Shown here: positions 39,221-47,779 of the stretch, piece after piece
Layout of the letters: each line of letters opens with the position of its first letter
Numbering within the stretch: the stretch's first letter is position 1
From: Paraburkholderia phytofirmans OLGA172
Lineage (GTDB): Bacteria; Pseudomonadota; Gammaproteobacteria; Burkholderiales; Burkholderiaceae
Length of the DNA: 64,000 nucleotides
Assembly (NCBI RefSeq): GCF_001634365.1
Contig: NZ_CP014579.1
Location: forward strand, 2,294,001 to 2,358,000
Direction: 5' to 3'
The notes under the pieces: model-generated
Seen by the model: the letters and a program-made list of their open reading frames with translations, nothing else
Databases searched by the model: none
What the model was told of the DNA's origin: nothing
Made by a program: the position numbers and the translations under genes

Positions 39221-39583
39221 ATGGTACATACAGCTTCCGCGCAGCCCGGCGATGCATCGCCGCCAAGCGCAGTCTACGTCGTGGCCGCTAATCCGATCCT
39301 GCAAGACCCGCGCTTTCAGGCGCTGGTTCATCGTCGTCGCACATTCGCATGGTCGCTCACCGCGACGATGCTTATCGTGTACTTCGGATTCATTCTGACA
39401 CTCGCGTTCTCGCCGCAAACGCTCGGACACCCGATTTCATCGGGCCTGCCGTCGACTTGGGGAATTCCGGTCGGTCTGGGAATGTTCGTTTTCACATTCC
39501 TGCTGGTCGCCATCTACGTCTTCCGGGCAAACACAGCGTTTGACGCGGCTATTGCCGAAATCAAGCAAGGAGCACAAAAGTGA
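39221..39583 (+). CDS. DUF485 membrane protein (YjcH-like)
   Basis: A 120-residue DUF485 protein. After a polar N terminus it has [22 protein letters not shown], the DUF485 mark, then two membrane helices (about 50-70 and 85-107). Such proteins are encoded directly before acetate-permease-type symporters, as here, where the next gene starts within this stop. It is thought to be an accessory subunit of that symporter. GGAG lies 6 nt before the ATG at 39221. Confidence 0.9.
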   Translation: MVHTASAQPGDASPPSAVYVVAANPILQDPRFQALVHRRRTFAWSLTATMLIVYFGFILTLAFSPQTLGHPISSGLPSTWGIPVGLGMFVFTFLLVAIYVFRANTAFDAAIAEIKQGAQK

Positions 39584-41214
39584 AACGACTCAGCCTGCTC
39601 ACGATTTTATTGCTCAATGCTTTGCCAGCACTTGCAGCAGCCCCCTCGCCAGCCGCTCAGGCGCACAACCCGATTGCAATCGGCATGTTCCTGGTTTTCG
39701 TGGCCTCGACCTTGTTCATCACCCGCTGGGCAGCCAAAAAGAATAACAGTGTGTCAGACCACTATGCGGCCGGTGGCAACATTACGGGCTTCCAGAATGG
39801 CTGGGCGATCGCCGGCGACTACATGTCAGCCGCCTCGTTGCTCGGGATTTCAGCCCTTGTTTTCACAAGCGGCTACGACGGCCTCATCTATTCGATAGGC
39901 TTCCTGGCAAGCTGGCCCATCATCCTGTTCCTCATTGCAGAGCCCTTACGCAACCTGGGGCGTTACACGCTGGCGGACGTCGTCTCATACCGCTTGCAAC
40001 AGCGCCCGATTCGAGCGTTTGCAGCATCGAGTTCCATCGTTATCGTGCTGCTGTACCTCGTTTCCCAGATGGTCGGAGCAGGCAAGCTGGTTGAGCTGCT
40101 GTTCGGCTTCAACTATATTGCCGCCGTGCTGATTATCGGCGTTCTGATGGTTGTGTACGTGTTTTTCGGCGGCATGCTGGCAACCACATGGATTCAGATC
40201 ATCAAGGCGGTTCTCCTGCTCGCTGGTGCGGCGTTCATGGCCATGATGGTTCTTAGCCGGTTCGGCTTCAGCCTGAACGCGCTGTTCACTCAGGCAATCA
40301 GCGCCCATCCCAAGCATGCAGCGATCATGAGCCCAGGTGGCCTTGTCTCCGACCCGATCTCCGCTGTATCACTCGGATTGGCTCTGATATTCGGCACAGC
40401 CGGCCTTCCGCATATTCTCATGCGCTTCTTCACGGTCGGCGACGTCAAAGCCGCGCGCAAGAGCATTCTGTACGCAACGGGAATTGTCGGTATCGGCTAT
40501 GCGTTGATCATCATTATCGGCTTCGGCACCATTGCACTCGTCGCAACAGACCCTGAGTACCATACCCCGTCGGGTGCCATCATCGGCGGCGTGAACATGG
40601 TGGCAATCCATCTTGCACATGCGGTGGGTGGCAACATCTTCCTGGGTTTCATATGTGCAGTGGCGTTCTCGACCATTCTCGCCGTCGTCGCCGGGCTTAC
40701 ACTCGCAGGTTCGTCGGCTGTGTCGCACGATCTTTACGCCAACGTGATTCGCAAAGGAACGGCAACCGACAGCGAAGAGATGCGCGTCTCGAGAATGACA
40801 ACGCTTGCGCTCGGCGTGCTTGCAATCCTGCTCGGCATCGTCTTCGAAAAGCAGAATATCGCCTTCATCGTCAGCCTCACGTTTTCGATTGCAGCCAGCT
40901 CGAATTTCCCTGTCCTTCTGCTGTCGATCTACTGGCGGGGTCTGACGACTCGTGGAGCAGTCTGGGGCGGCTCGCTTGGCCTGGCAACCGCCGTCATACT
41001 CACCATCTTCAGCCCGACGATCTGGGTTCAGGTGCTGGGCCACGCGCACGCCATCTACCCGTATGAATATCCGGCGCTCTTCTCAATGATCGTGGCGTTC
41101 GCGTCTATCTACGTTTTCTCGGTGACGGACAGATCAACCAAGGGTGCCCATGAGCGCAGCCTCTTCGACAACCAGTTGGTTGATTGCGAACTGGGCATGA
41201 TCTCCCGGCATTGA
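39580..41214 (+). CDS. Sodium:solute symporter (ActP-like)
   Basis: A 544-residue SSS-family symporter of the ActP (cation/acetate) type. It has an N-terminal signal-like segment ([17 protein letters not shown]), about 13 membrane helices, and SSS motifs ([49 protein letters not shown]). It begins with GTG overlapping the DUF485 stop (GTGA). Substrates of the group are short carboxylates such as acetate, propionate, glycolate or pyruvate. In this block it may import a carboxylated substrate; that is inference. Confidence 0.92.
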   Translation: MKRLSLLTILLLNALPALAAAPSPAAQAHNPIAIGMFLVFVASTLFITRWAAKKNNSVSDHYAAGGNITGFQNGWAIAGDYMSAASLLGISALVFTSGYDGLIYSIGFLASWPIILFLIAEPLRNLGRYTLADVVSYRLQQRPIRAFAASSSIVIVLLYLVSQMVGAGKLVELLFGFNYIAAVLIIGVLMVVYVFFGGMLATTWIQIIKAVLLLAGAAFMAMMVLSRFGFSLNALFTQAISAHPKHAAIMSPGGLVSDPISAVSLGLALIFGTAGLPHILMRFFTVGDVKAARKSILYATGIVGIGYALIIIIGFGTIALVATDPEYHTPSGAIIGGVNMVAIHLAHAVGGNIFLGFICAVAFSTILAVVAGLTLAGSSAVSHDLYANVIRKGTATDSEEMRVSRMTTLALGVLAILLGIVFEKQNIAFIVSLTFSIAASSNFPVLLLSIYWRGLTTRGAVWGGSLGLATAVILTIFSPTIWVQVLGHAHAIYPYEYPALFSMIVAFASIYVFSVTDRSTKGAHERSLFDNQLVDCELGMISRH

Positions 41215-41253
41215 GTTGCCAAGGGTCATCGAACGGCGGCTTCCATGGTCCTG

Positions 41254-42255
41254 TCAGTGGTAGGGCGATTCTGGAGTGTCAGTCTTGCCCCGAAAGACCC
41301 AGTAGCCGGCGGTTGTGTAGGCAATGATGATCGGGATGATTATCACGGCACCATAGAGAGCGAACCGCTGACTCTCTATGGGTGCCGCCGCCTCCCACAG
41401 CGTGAGGCTGTCTGGAATCGCATATGGCCAGACGCTGACGAGCAGACCCATATAGCCCAGCAAAACGAGTCCGAGAGCGAGCACGAAAGGCAACGCGTCG
41501 TGGTGCTTTCGGACCGACGCAAAAATCGAGAACGCGGTAACTGCCACCAGAACCGGTATAGGAATCAGAAGAAAGAGCAGACTGTCTGAGAACCAGCGCT
41601 TTGCGATCGAGACGTTGCTAAGCGGTGTCCAGATAGACACCGCCGCCATGAATAAAAGCAGAACGATTGTGAGCGGCCAGACGAGTGCTCTGAGACGCTC
41701 ACGAAGGTTGCCTTGCATCTTCATAACCAACCAGCAGCAACCTAGCAGGCAATACGTGATCATCAGCCCGAAACCCGACAACAGGCTAAACGGCGTCAAC
41801 CAGAAAAATGCATCGCCCGAGAACGTCAGATCCTTTACGGGGATGCCCTGTAGATAGGCGCCGAGAATGATTCCCTGGAACAGGGATGCGCCGGCCGACC
41901 CCAGGGTAAAAGCAAGGCTCCAGAGGTTCTTGGTACGTCCCGCCTTCCCTCGCACCTCGAACGACACGCCTCGAAATATGAGGCAAATCAGCATGAAGAT
42001 GATGGGCAGGTATAGCGCCGACAATGCGACGGAATAGACAACCGGGAATGCGGCAAACAGCGCCGCCCCGCCCAGTACCAGCCATGTTTCGTTGCCATCC
42101 CAGATTGGAGCGAGAGAGTGCATCATCAAGTCACGCTCATCATCGTCTGGGAAAAATGGAAAAATCATGCCTACGCCAAGATCGAATCCGTCAAGAGCGA
42201 CGTACATGAAGAGTCCAAGCGCGATGATCGCTGCCCAGATAACAGTGATGGTCAT
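41254..42255 (-). CDS. cydB: Cytochrome bd quinol oxidase subunit II
   Basis: A 333-residue subunit II with about eight membrane helices. It starts MTITVIWAAIIALGLFMYVA-LDGFDLG, the usual CydB opening, and has the PIWDGNETWLVLGG motif. It lies 53 bp downstream of cydA and converges with the symporter gene 39 bp away. No small cydX gene follows. With CydA it forms a membrane oxidase that reduces O2 using quinol. Confidence 0.95.
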   Translation of the reverse strand: MTITVIWAAIIALGLFMYVALDGFDLGVGMIFPFFPDDDERDLMMHSLAPIWDGNETWLVLGGAALFAAFPVVYSVALSALYLPIIFMLICLIFRGVSFEVRGKAGRTKNLWSLAFTLGSAGASLFQGIILGAYLQGIPVKDLTFSGDAFFWLTPFSLLSGFGLMITYCLLGCCWLVMKMQGNLRERLRALVWPLTIVLLLFMAAVSIWTPLSNVSIAKRWFSDSLLFLLIPIPVLVAVTAFSIFASVRKHHDALPFVLALGLVLLGYMGLLVSVWPYAIPDSLTLWEAAAPIESQRFALYGAVIIIPIIIAYTTAGYWVFRGKTDTPESPYH

Positions 42256-42308
42256 ATCAGTTCCAGTGCGTGCGGAAACGGGGCAACCCGGGTGAGGACG
42301 CGACCAGG

Positions 42309-43697
42309 TCACTCGACGGCGGCAAGAGGGCGGCGTCCAGACTGCTCTACGACAGTGATTGGGTGCTCGGCATCCAACGGGTTAAAAATCGGTGGTCCCC
42401 GCCTTATCAGCTTCAGTATGTAATAGATACCGGTGCCGAATACCCCTCCATAGACCAGAACGAGCAACATCAAGCAGATTCCAACCTGCTGCGCGGTCAC
42501 CGGCGAAACCGCCTGCGAAGTTCTCATTACGCCGTAGACGACCCAAGGCTGACGACCTGCCTCCGTAGTCACCCACCCTGCCAGCAGTGAGATGAACCCG
42601 ACGGGCCCCATCGCAACCATCACCTTCTGATAAAGCCGAACCTCAAATATCCCTCCTCGGAGTCGCAGTATGAGACCGACGAAGGCCATCAGAATCATCA
42701 GGACACCGAATCCGGCCATGGTGCGAAAGCTCCAGAAGACAATCAGCGAGTTTGGCCTGTCCTCTTTCGGAAATTCCTTCATACCTCGAATTTCGCCGTC
42801 CCACGTATGCGTCAGGATGAGACTTCCAAGATGCGGAATCTTGATGGCATAGCGTGTCTGCTCCGCGTCCATGTCGGGGATGCCGAAAAGATTGAGCGAA
42901 GTTCCGCCCTTTTCCGTCTCCCACAACCCCTCGATTGCGGCCAACTTCACGGGTTGATGCTCCCGGGTGTTCAATCCATGCTGGTCGCCTACAAGAGCCT
43001 GTACTGGTGCTAGAACCAGAAGAAGCCAGAGCGCCATCGAAAACATGGCTCGCACGGCGGGGTCACGTCTACCTTTCAGCAGATGCCATGCGCCGGTTGC
43101 CGAAACAACGAGGGCGGCGACCAGAAATGCACCAATCGTCATATGAGCCAGACGATACGGAAAAGACGGATTGAAAATTATCTTGACCCAGTCAACCGGC
43201 ACCACGTGACCGTTTTCTATGCGAAAGCCTTGTGGAGTCTGCATCCAGCTGTTCGACGCCAGTATCCAGAAAGTTGATATCAACGTCCCCATGGCGACGA
43301 GCAACGTGGCTCCAAAGTGGGCCCGTCGGCTTACACGCTCCCAACCGAAAAGCATGATCCCAAGAAATCCCGCTTCCAGAAAGAAGGCGGTCATGACCTC
43401 GTAGATGAGCAACGGGCCGGTGATAGGGCCGGCGAATTTTGAGAAACCAGCCCAGTTGGTTCCGAACTCATAGGCCATCACTACACCCGACACCACACCC
43501 ATCCCAAAGCCGACTGCAAAGATCCTCGACCAGTACATGCAAAGGTCTTTGTAATGAGGTTGCCCTGTTCGCAGCCAGCAGCCCTCAAGTACGGCGATGA
43601 AACTTGCCAGTCCGATGCTAAGTGCGGGAAAGATTATGTGAAACGAGACCGTGAATGCGAACTGAAGTCTCGACAGGTCGAGCGCAGATAGTGCCAT
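42309..43697 (-). CDS. cydA: Cytochrome bd quinol oxidase subunit I, cyanide-insensitive type
   Basis: A 462-residue subunit I. Haem ligands: H20 in FTVSFHIIFPALSIG and the His of RLAHMTIGAF near 190; the Q-loop follows SLILTHTWDGEIRG. It is about 60 residues shorter than E. coli CydA because the Q-loop is short, which is the mark of the cyanide-insensitive CioA group. The start is the ATG of MALSALDLSRLQ at 43697; the 63-residue extension upstream is not conserved. Such oxidases support respiration when cyanide, NO or low O2 blocks haem-copper oxidases. Confidence 0.94.
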   Translation of the reverse strand: MALSALDLSRLQFAFTVSFHIIFPALSIGLASFIAVLEGCWLRTGQPHYKDLCMYWSRIFAVGFGMGVVSGVVMAYEFGTNWAGFSKFAGPITGPLLIYEVMTAFFLEAGFLGIMLFGWERVSRRAHFGATLLVAMGTLISTFWILASNSWMQTPQGFRIENGHVVPVDWVKIIFNPSFPYRLAHMTIGAFLVAALVVSATGAWHLLKGRRDPAVRAMFSMALWLLLVLAPVQALVGDQHGLNTREHQPVKLAAIEGLWETEKGGTSLNLFGIPDMDAEQTRYAIKIPHLGSLILTHTWDGEIRGMKEFPKEDRPNSLIVFWSFRTMAGFGVLMILMAFVGLILRLRGGIFEVRLYQKVMVAMGPVGFISLLAGWVTTEAGRQPWVVYGVMRTSQAVSPVTAQQVGICLMLLVLVYGGVFGTGIYYILKLIRRGPPIFNPLDAEHPITVVEQSGRRPLAAVE

Positions 43698-44042
43698 GGT
43701 CGTCCCACCCCTTCGGATACTGATCAAGGCTCCCCGGCGGGGAGTTACGCGTCCGCTGCCGCTCGCCCCCCACTTCACCGGCAATGGCGACGTCATCGAA
43801 GGTGCAAATAGAAAAACGGACGAACGATGGGCCGACGGCCATCGTCCGGATGGACAAATACGAGGGTAGTCCATCGACTTCGCCACGGTTCTTAATTGTC
43901 CTGATTGGGCGAGACGATCCGACTCGGAAAGATAGGCGCCGTCAACGTGACCAGCAACATGCTGTTTTAGCGCGTGATGAAGTGCGCGGCCGGCGACTGC
44001 ATATATCTCAAAGTGGCGTTGACGGCGCGGCGGTTCCGATTG
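43698..44042. other. Intergenic upstream of cydA
   Basis: About 345 bp between the MFS gene and cydA, both on the minus strand. It should hold the cydA promoter. I see no convincing FNR/ANR-type box. Confidence 0.4.
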
Positions 44043-45446
44043 CTAACCTTCCGGGACCTCCTGGGTCGCCTGCCCAACGTAACCGCGCTTTGCCTCGCGC
44101 AAGGACCGGCGATGGTGCAACCATTTCCCGAAAATTGCGAGCGCCGCGACCAGACCTGGAACGGTAAGCAATGCGGCGACCTCTGCCATCGTCCACCCTG
44201 CGCCCAGGAGGTGAGCGCCTACAAAGCCGCTCAGGATTGCGCCAAATCGGCCTATACCGCTCATCCAGCACGTCCCTGTCGCCCTCGACTCCGTGGGATA
44301 CGTCATCGCAGCCAGTGCGAAGATGCCCGCATTGGCACCGGCCAGGCAGAACCCGATGGAGCCGGCTAGCAATGCCAGCCATAGGAGCTGGCCGGCCGGT
44401 ACGCTGCCGAGCATAAATATCAGCATACTTGCAGCGACGTATGCACACGCCAGCGACAGATGAGGATTCCACCGGTCCATCATACGGCCGAGGAAAATGA
44501 CACCTACAGCTCCGCCTGCCTGGAATGTCCCTGCCACCAAAGCAGACTGTTTCAACGAGAATCCAACGTCGATTACCAGCATCGGTAACCATCCGACCAG
44601 AACGTAGACCGCGAAAGACGCGAGAAAGAACGCCACCCATAGCGCGACGCTCTGAATCAGAAGAGAACCGGATAACACCCGCTTAATTGGACTGGACGAG
44701 ACTGATTTCTGTCTTCCCACAGGAGAGCCAACAGTGATTCGTGCCGTCGCGCCACCAAGCCTTCTCAGTTGCTCAAGCACACGTGATTCCGGTGCACCAC
44801 TAGCAATTAGAAACTGAATCGATTCAGGCAGCGCCGTCATCAGCAACGGCGTGAGCAGTAACGAAAGAAGGCCGCAGAAAATCAAGACGCTTGGCCACCC
44901 CCACTGCTTGACTAGCCACGCCGACGCAAAGCCGCCTGCGGCAGCGCCGATTGTGAAGCCGCACAGCACGGCTGTAACCACGGTGGCCCTGTGCCGTGAA
45001 GGAGCGTATTCGGCGGCCAATGTCGATGCGTTAGGGATTGTCGCGCCCAGACCGAAGCCCGTCAGGATCCGAAGAACCGACAGTGTCGCGACATTTGGGG
45101 CAAACGCAGACGCCAGCGTCATCAATGCGAAAAAACCAACGCCGCCAACCAGAACGCCCTTGCGACCGATTTTGTCTGCCATAGGTCCAGCGCAAAACGA
45201 ACCGACCGCAATGCCAAGCAAGGCTGCGCTGACAACTGGCCCGAGGGCTGCTCGACTGATATGCCAACTTGAGGCTAATGCCGGCGCGACAAACCCGATA
45301 AGCGTTGTGTCAAACCCGTCAAGAACGATGATCAGGAAACAGAGCAGCACCACCTTGCAATGAAACCAACCAAACTTTTGCCTATCCATAATTCGCTCCA
45401 GCTGGATATCGGCACTTGAAGCCACAGACTCTGCTCTCCCCTCCAT
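44043..45446 (-). CDS. MFS transporter, aromatic acid:H+ symporter-like
   Basis: A 467-residue major facilitator of the AAHS type (PcaK, MhpT, VanK). The first helix has VLDGFDTTLIGFVAPAL, where the two Asp residues are needed for proton-coupled uptake in PcaK, and loop 2-3 has GPMADKIGRKGVLVGG. It therefore likely imports an aromatic or heterocyclic acid. It is divergent from the CocE-type hydrolase; the 143-bp gap contains the 14-bp motif shared with the VOC operon. Starts at 45446 and at 45389 (MDRQKFGWFH) both have ribosome sites; I keep the longer. Confidence 0.9.
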   Translation of the reverse strand: MEGRAESVASSADIQLERIMDRQKFGWFHCKVVLLCFLIIVLDGFDTTLIGFVAPALASSWHISRAALGPVVSAALLGIAVGSFCAGPMADKIGRKGVLVGGVGFFALMTLASAFAPNVATLSVLRILTGFGLGATIPNASTLAAEYAPSRHRATVVTAVLCGFTIGAAAGGFASAWLVKQWGWPSVLIFCGLLSLLLTPLLMTALPESIQFLIASGAPESRVLEQLRRLGGATARITVGSPVGRQKSVSSSPIKRVLSGSLLIQSVALWVAFFLASFAVYVLVGWLPMLVIDVGFSLKQSALVAGTFQAGGAVGVIFLGRMMDRWNPHLSLACAYVAASMLIFMLGSVPAGQLLWLALLAGSIGFCLAGANAGIFALAAMTYPTESRATGTCWMSGIGRFGAILSGFVGAHLLGAGWTMAEVAALLTVPGLVAALAIFGKWLHHRRSLREAKRGYVGQATQEVPEG

Positions 45447-45523
45447 TTTTTTCGTCTCCTCTTGCCCTGCAACTGTCGGTTGTTAAGAGATCGGGCGCGT
45501 TCCCGAACTCCAAATTCTCGTTT

Positions 45524-45543
45524 ATTATTGATCGTGTGATAAT
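45524..45543. promoter_or_regulatory. Candidate operator in the MFS/hydrolase divergent promoter
   Basis: An AT-rich inverted repeat ATTAT-N10-ATAAT. It contains TGATCGTGTGATAA (45529-45542), the exact reverse complement of TTATCACACGATCA at 37386-37399. Relative to the MFS gene the motif has the same orientation as it has relative to the VOC gene. It lies 78-97 bp upstream of the MFS start and 47-66 bp upstream of the hydrolase start. Confidence 0.5.
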
Positions 45544-45589
45544 TTTTTACAAAGAATGGGTAAACCCGCAAATACCTTATGAGTGAACA

Positions 45590-47353
45590 ATGACGGCGCA
45601 CAAGACAGAAGAGCGAGACGGGATGGTAGTCGAGTGGGATGTTTCCATTGTTATGAATGATGGAAACGTGCTCAAGGCCGACATATTCAGACCCCTGGGT
45701 AACAAGAGCGGCCCAATCATCCTGAGCTACGGGCCGTACGGCAAAGGCCTGTCTTTCCAGAAGGGCTACCCCACGGCCTGGAAAATTCTTGAGGAGAAAT
45801 TTCCGGATGCGGTGCGCGGCTCATCGAATCTTTACCAGAACTGGGAGGTCGTCGACCCGGAAAAGTGGGTACGTGACGGTTACGTCTGCATACGGGTGGA
45901 TTCGCGAGGAGCCGGCCGTTCCGACGGTGTTGTCGACAACCATTCGCTGCGGGAAACACAGGACTTATACGAATGCATTGAATGGGCTGCGCTGCAGCCA
46001 TGGAGCAATGGGAAAGTCGGGCTCGCAGGGGTCTCGTATTTTGCAACGAACCAGTGGCGCGTGGCCGCCTTACAACCGCCTCACCTCGCTGCCATCTGCG
46101 TTTGGGAGGGATATGCCGACAGATACAGGGACTCGACGCATCACGGTGGCATCCTGTGCACATTCGCTCGTGACTGGCAGGAAATGCAAGTCAAAACCGT
46201 GCAAAACGGACTCGGAGAGCGAGGCCCGCGTAGCGTCGTGACCAACGAACTGGTTTGCGGAGACCTGACACTCTCTGACGAAGCCCTGACAGCGCGACGA
46301 GTGCCTTCATGGAAACATATCGAGCACCGTCACTTCGACGACGATTACTACCGTCAACGGTCGCCAGACTTCTCGAAGATTACGGTCCCTCTGCTGTCAG
46401 CCGGAAACTGGGGAGGACACGGACTTCATCTGCGGGGCAACATCGAGGGATTCATGCGAAGTGCGTCCACGCAGAAATGGCTCGAAGTTCACGACGGTGA
46501 GCACTGGGCTGAATTTTACACGGACTATGGCGTCGGTCTTCAGAAGGAATTCTTCGATCATTTTCTCAAGGGAGCCGACAACGGATGGGAAAAGCGGGAT
46601 CGAGTACAGCTTCGAATTCGGCATGTTGACGGAGGACACCATGAGTACCACAGTACCGGATGGCCACTTCCTGAAACGAAGTGGACGCCTCTCTATCTTG
46701 ACTTGCTGAACGGAGCCCTCTCTCCGACTCCTGCTTCGGTTGACGCGAACCGGTCATTCGAGGCCAAGGGCGACGGACTGGATTTCCTGACTGCGCCGCT
46801 GGAGCAACCGATGGTCATTGCCGGACCATTGGCCGCAAATCTGCTCGCATCGTCGTCCACTACCGATGCAGACATTTTCATTGTCATGCGAATCTTCGAC
46901 CCAGACGGCGAGGAAGTGGTGTTTCAAGGTGCACTGGACCCGCACATGCCGTTGGGCCAAGGTTGGCTACGGGCTTCCCACCGCGAGCTTGACGAAGAAC
47001 TGAGCAAACCGTGGCGTCCATATCATGCACACCTGAAAAGTGCGCCGTTGGTCCCCGGCACGCCCGTGCCGCTCAATGTGGAGATCTGGCCTACGTCCCT
47101 TCTGGTTCCTGCCGGCTATCGAGTGGGCCTGACTGTACGCGGAAAGGACTATGAGTATTCCGGCGAGGCAGCACATCTCTCGAACATGAAAAACCCACTT
47201 CGAGGTTGCGGCCCCTTTCTCCACGAAGATGCTGAAGACCGACCCGCAAGCGTTTTTTCTGGAACCACGACCTTGCATCAGAACGGCGCGCACAGCGCGT
47301 ACGTCCTTCTGCCAGTTATTCCTGCGTCTGCTATGACGAAGCCGGCGGCGTAA
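45590..47353 (+). CDS. CocE/NonD-family (X-Pro peptidase S15-like) hydrolase
   Basis: A 587-residue serine hydrolase of the CocE/S15 class, acting on esters, amides or acylated heterocycles. Signs: VLKADIFRP, CIRVDSRGAGRSDG, the nucleophile elbow GLAGVSYFATNQW (Ser in G-V-S-Y), the catalytic-His region HDGEHWAEFYT, and a C-terminal jelly-roll domain (about 355-580; DADIFIVMRIFDPDG, PVPLNVEIWPTS). No signal peptide, so it is cytoplasmic. It diverges from an aromatic-acid importer and probably acts on the imported substrate; this is inferred from context. Confidence 0.9.
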   Translation: MTAHKTEERDGMVVEWDVSIVMNDGNVLKADIFRPLGNKSGPIILSYGPYGKGLSFQKGYPTAWKILEEKFPDAVRGSSNLYQNWEVVDPEKWVRDGYVCIRVDSRGAGRSDGVVDNHSLRETQDLYECIEWAALQPWSNGKVGLAGVSYFATNQWRVAALQPPHLAAICVWEGYADRYRDSTHHGGILCTFARDWQEMQVKTVQNGLGERGPRSVVTNELVCGDLTLSDEALTARRVPSWKHIEHRHFDDDYYRQRSPDFSKITVPLLSAGNWGGHGLHLRGNIEGFMRSASTQKWLEVHDGEHWAEFYTDYGVGLQKEFFDHFLKGADNGWEKRDRVQLRIRHVDGGHHEYHSTGWPLPETKWTPLYLDLLNGALSPTPASVDANRSFEAKGDGLDFLTAPLEQPMVIAGPLAANLLASSSTTDADIFIVMRIFDPDGEEVVFQGALDPHMPLGQGWLRASHRELDEELSKPWRPYHAHLKSAPLVPGTPVPLNVEIWPTSLLVPAGYRVGLTVRGKDYEYSGEAAHLSNMKNPLRGCGPFLHEDAEDRPASVFSGTTTLHQNGAHSAYVLLPVIPASAMTKPAA

Positions 47354-47513
47354 AGGCACGCCCACTACATTCGGCTCCCAAGGTTACGTCACTAAAACGT
47401 TGGCCGCGCAGACTCTAATTGACTGTGCCCGGCCAACGACTCCGCGAGGTTTTTGATGATTGAATTGCCACTTTCCGATGCTGCCTGGGTCAATGTCAGG
47501 CACCTGTTTGCCG

Positions 47514-47520
47514 CCCCTGC
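47514..47520. repeat. IS21 target duplication, left copy
   Basis: CCCCTGC, repeated exactly at 60714-60720 on the other side of the element. Target duplications of 4-8 bp are usual for IS21. Confidence 0.9.
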
Positions 47521-47720
47521 TGCTTATTTCGGCGAAGCCGAACAGAGATTTCGGTTGAAGCCGAACAGGGTTTTCGCTGGAAGATGAACACGCGTTGCGG
47601 TTGAAGTCGAACAGAAGCGCGGGTGTTCCGTAACGGTTGTTCGATTTGCCGAAATGCCTGTTCGGGTTTCCGGAATCGATGTTCGGCAAACCGGAACGGA
47701 TCATCGGTTTCGTGATGGCG
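47521..47720 (+). repeat. Array of about eight transposase-site-like repeats at the IS21 left end
   Basis: Four degenerate copies of TTTCGGTTGAAGCCGAACAG stand head to tail (from 47526, 47545, 47567 and 47595), followed by about four copies in the opposite sense, of the form TGTTCGGGTTTCCGGAA (about 47625-47700). The right end has two copies (60666-60713). IS21 elements are known to carry multiple terminal repeats bound by IstA; eight with a change of direction is many. Confidence 0.7.
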
Positions 47721-47779
47721 GCGCTGCGTATGGGCCAATCCCCCGGCGTTAAGGTAGCTCCCTTTGGGAGTTACCAACG

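Noticed and set aside
47521..47720. A CRISPR-like repeat array.
   Set aside because: The repeats are degenerate, change direction, have no spacers of even length and match the IS21 right end; there are no cas genes.
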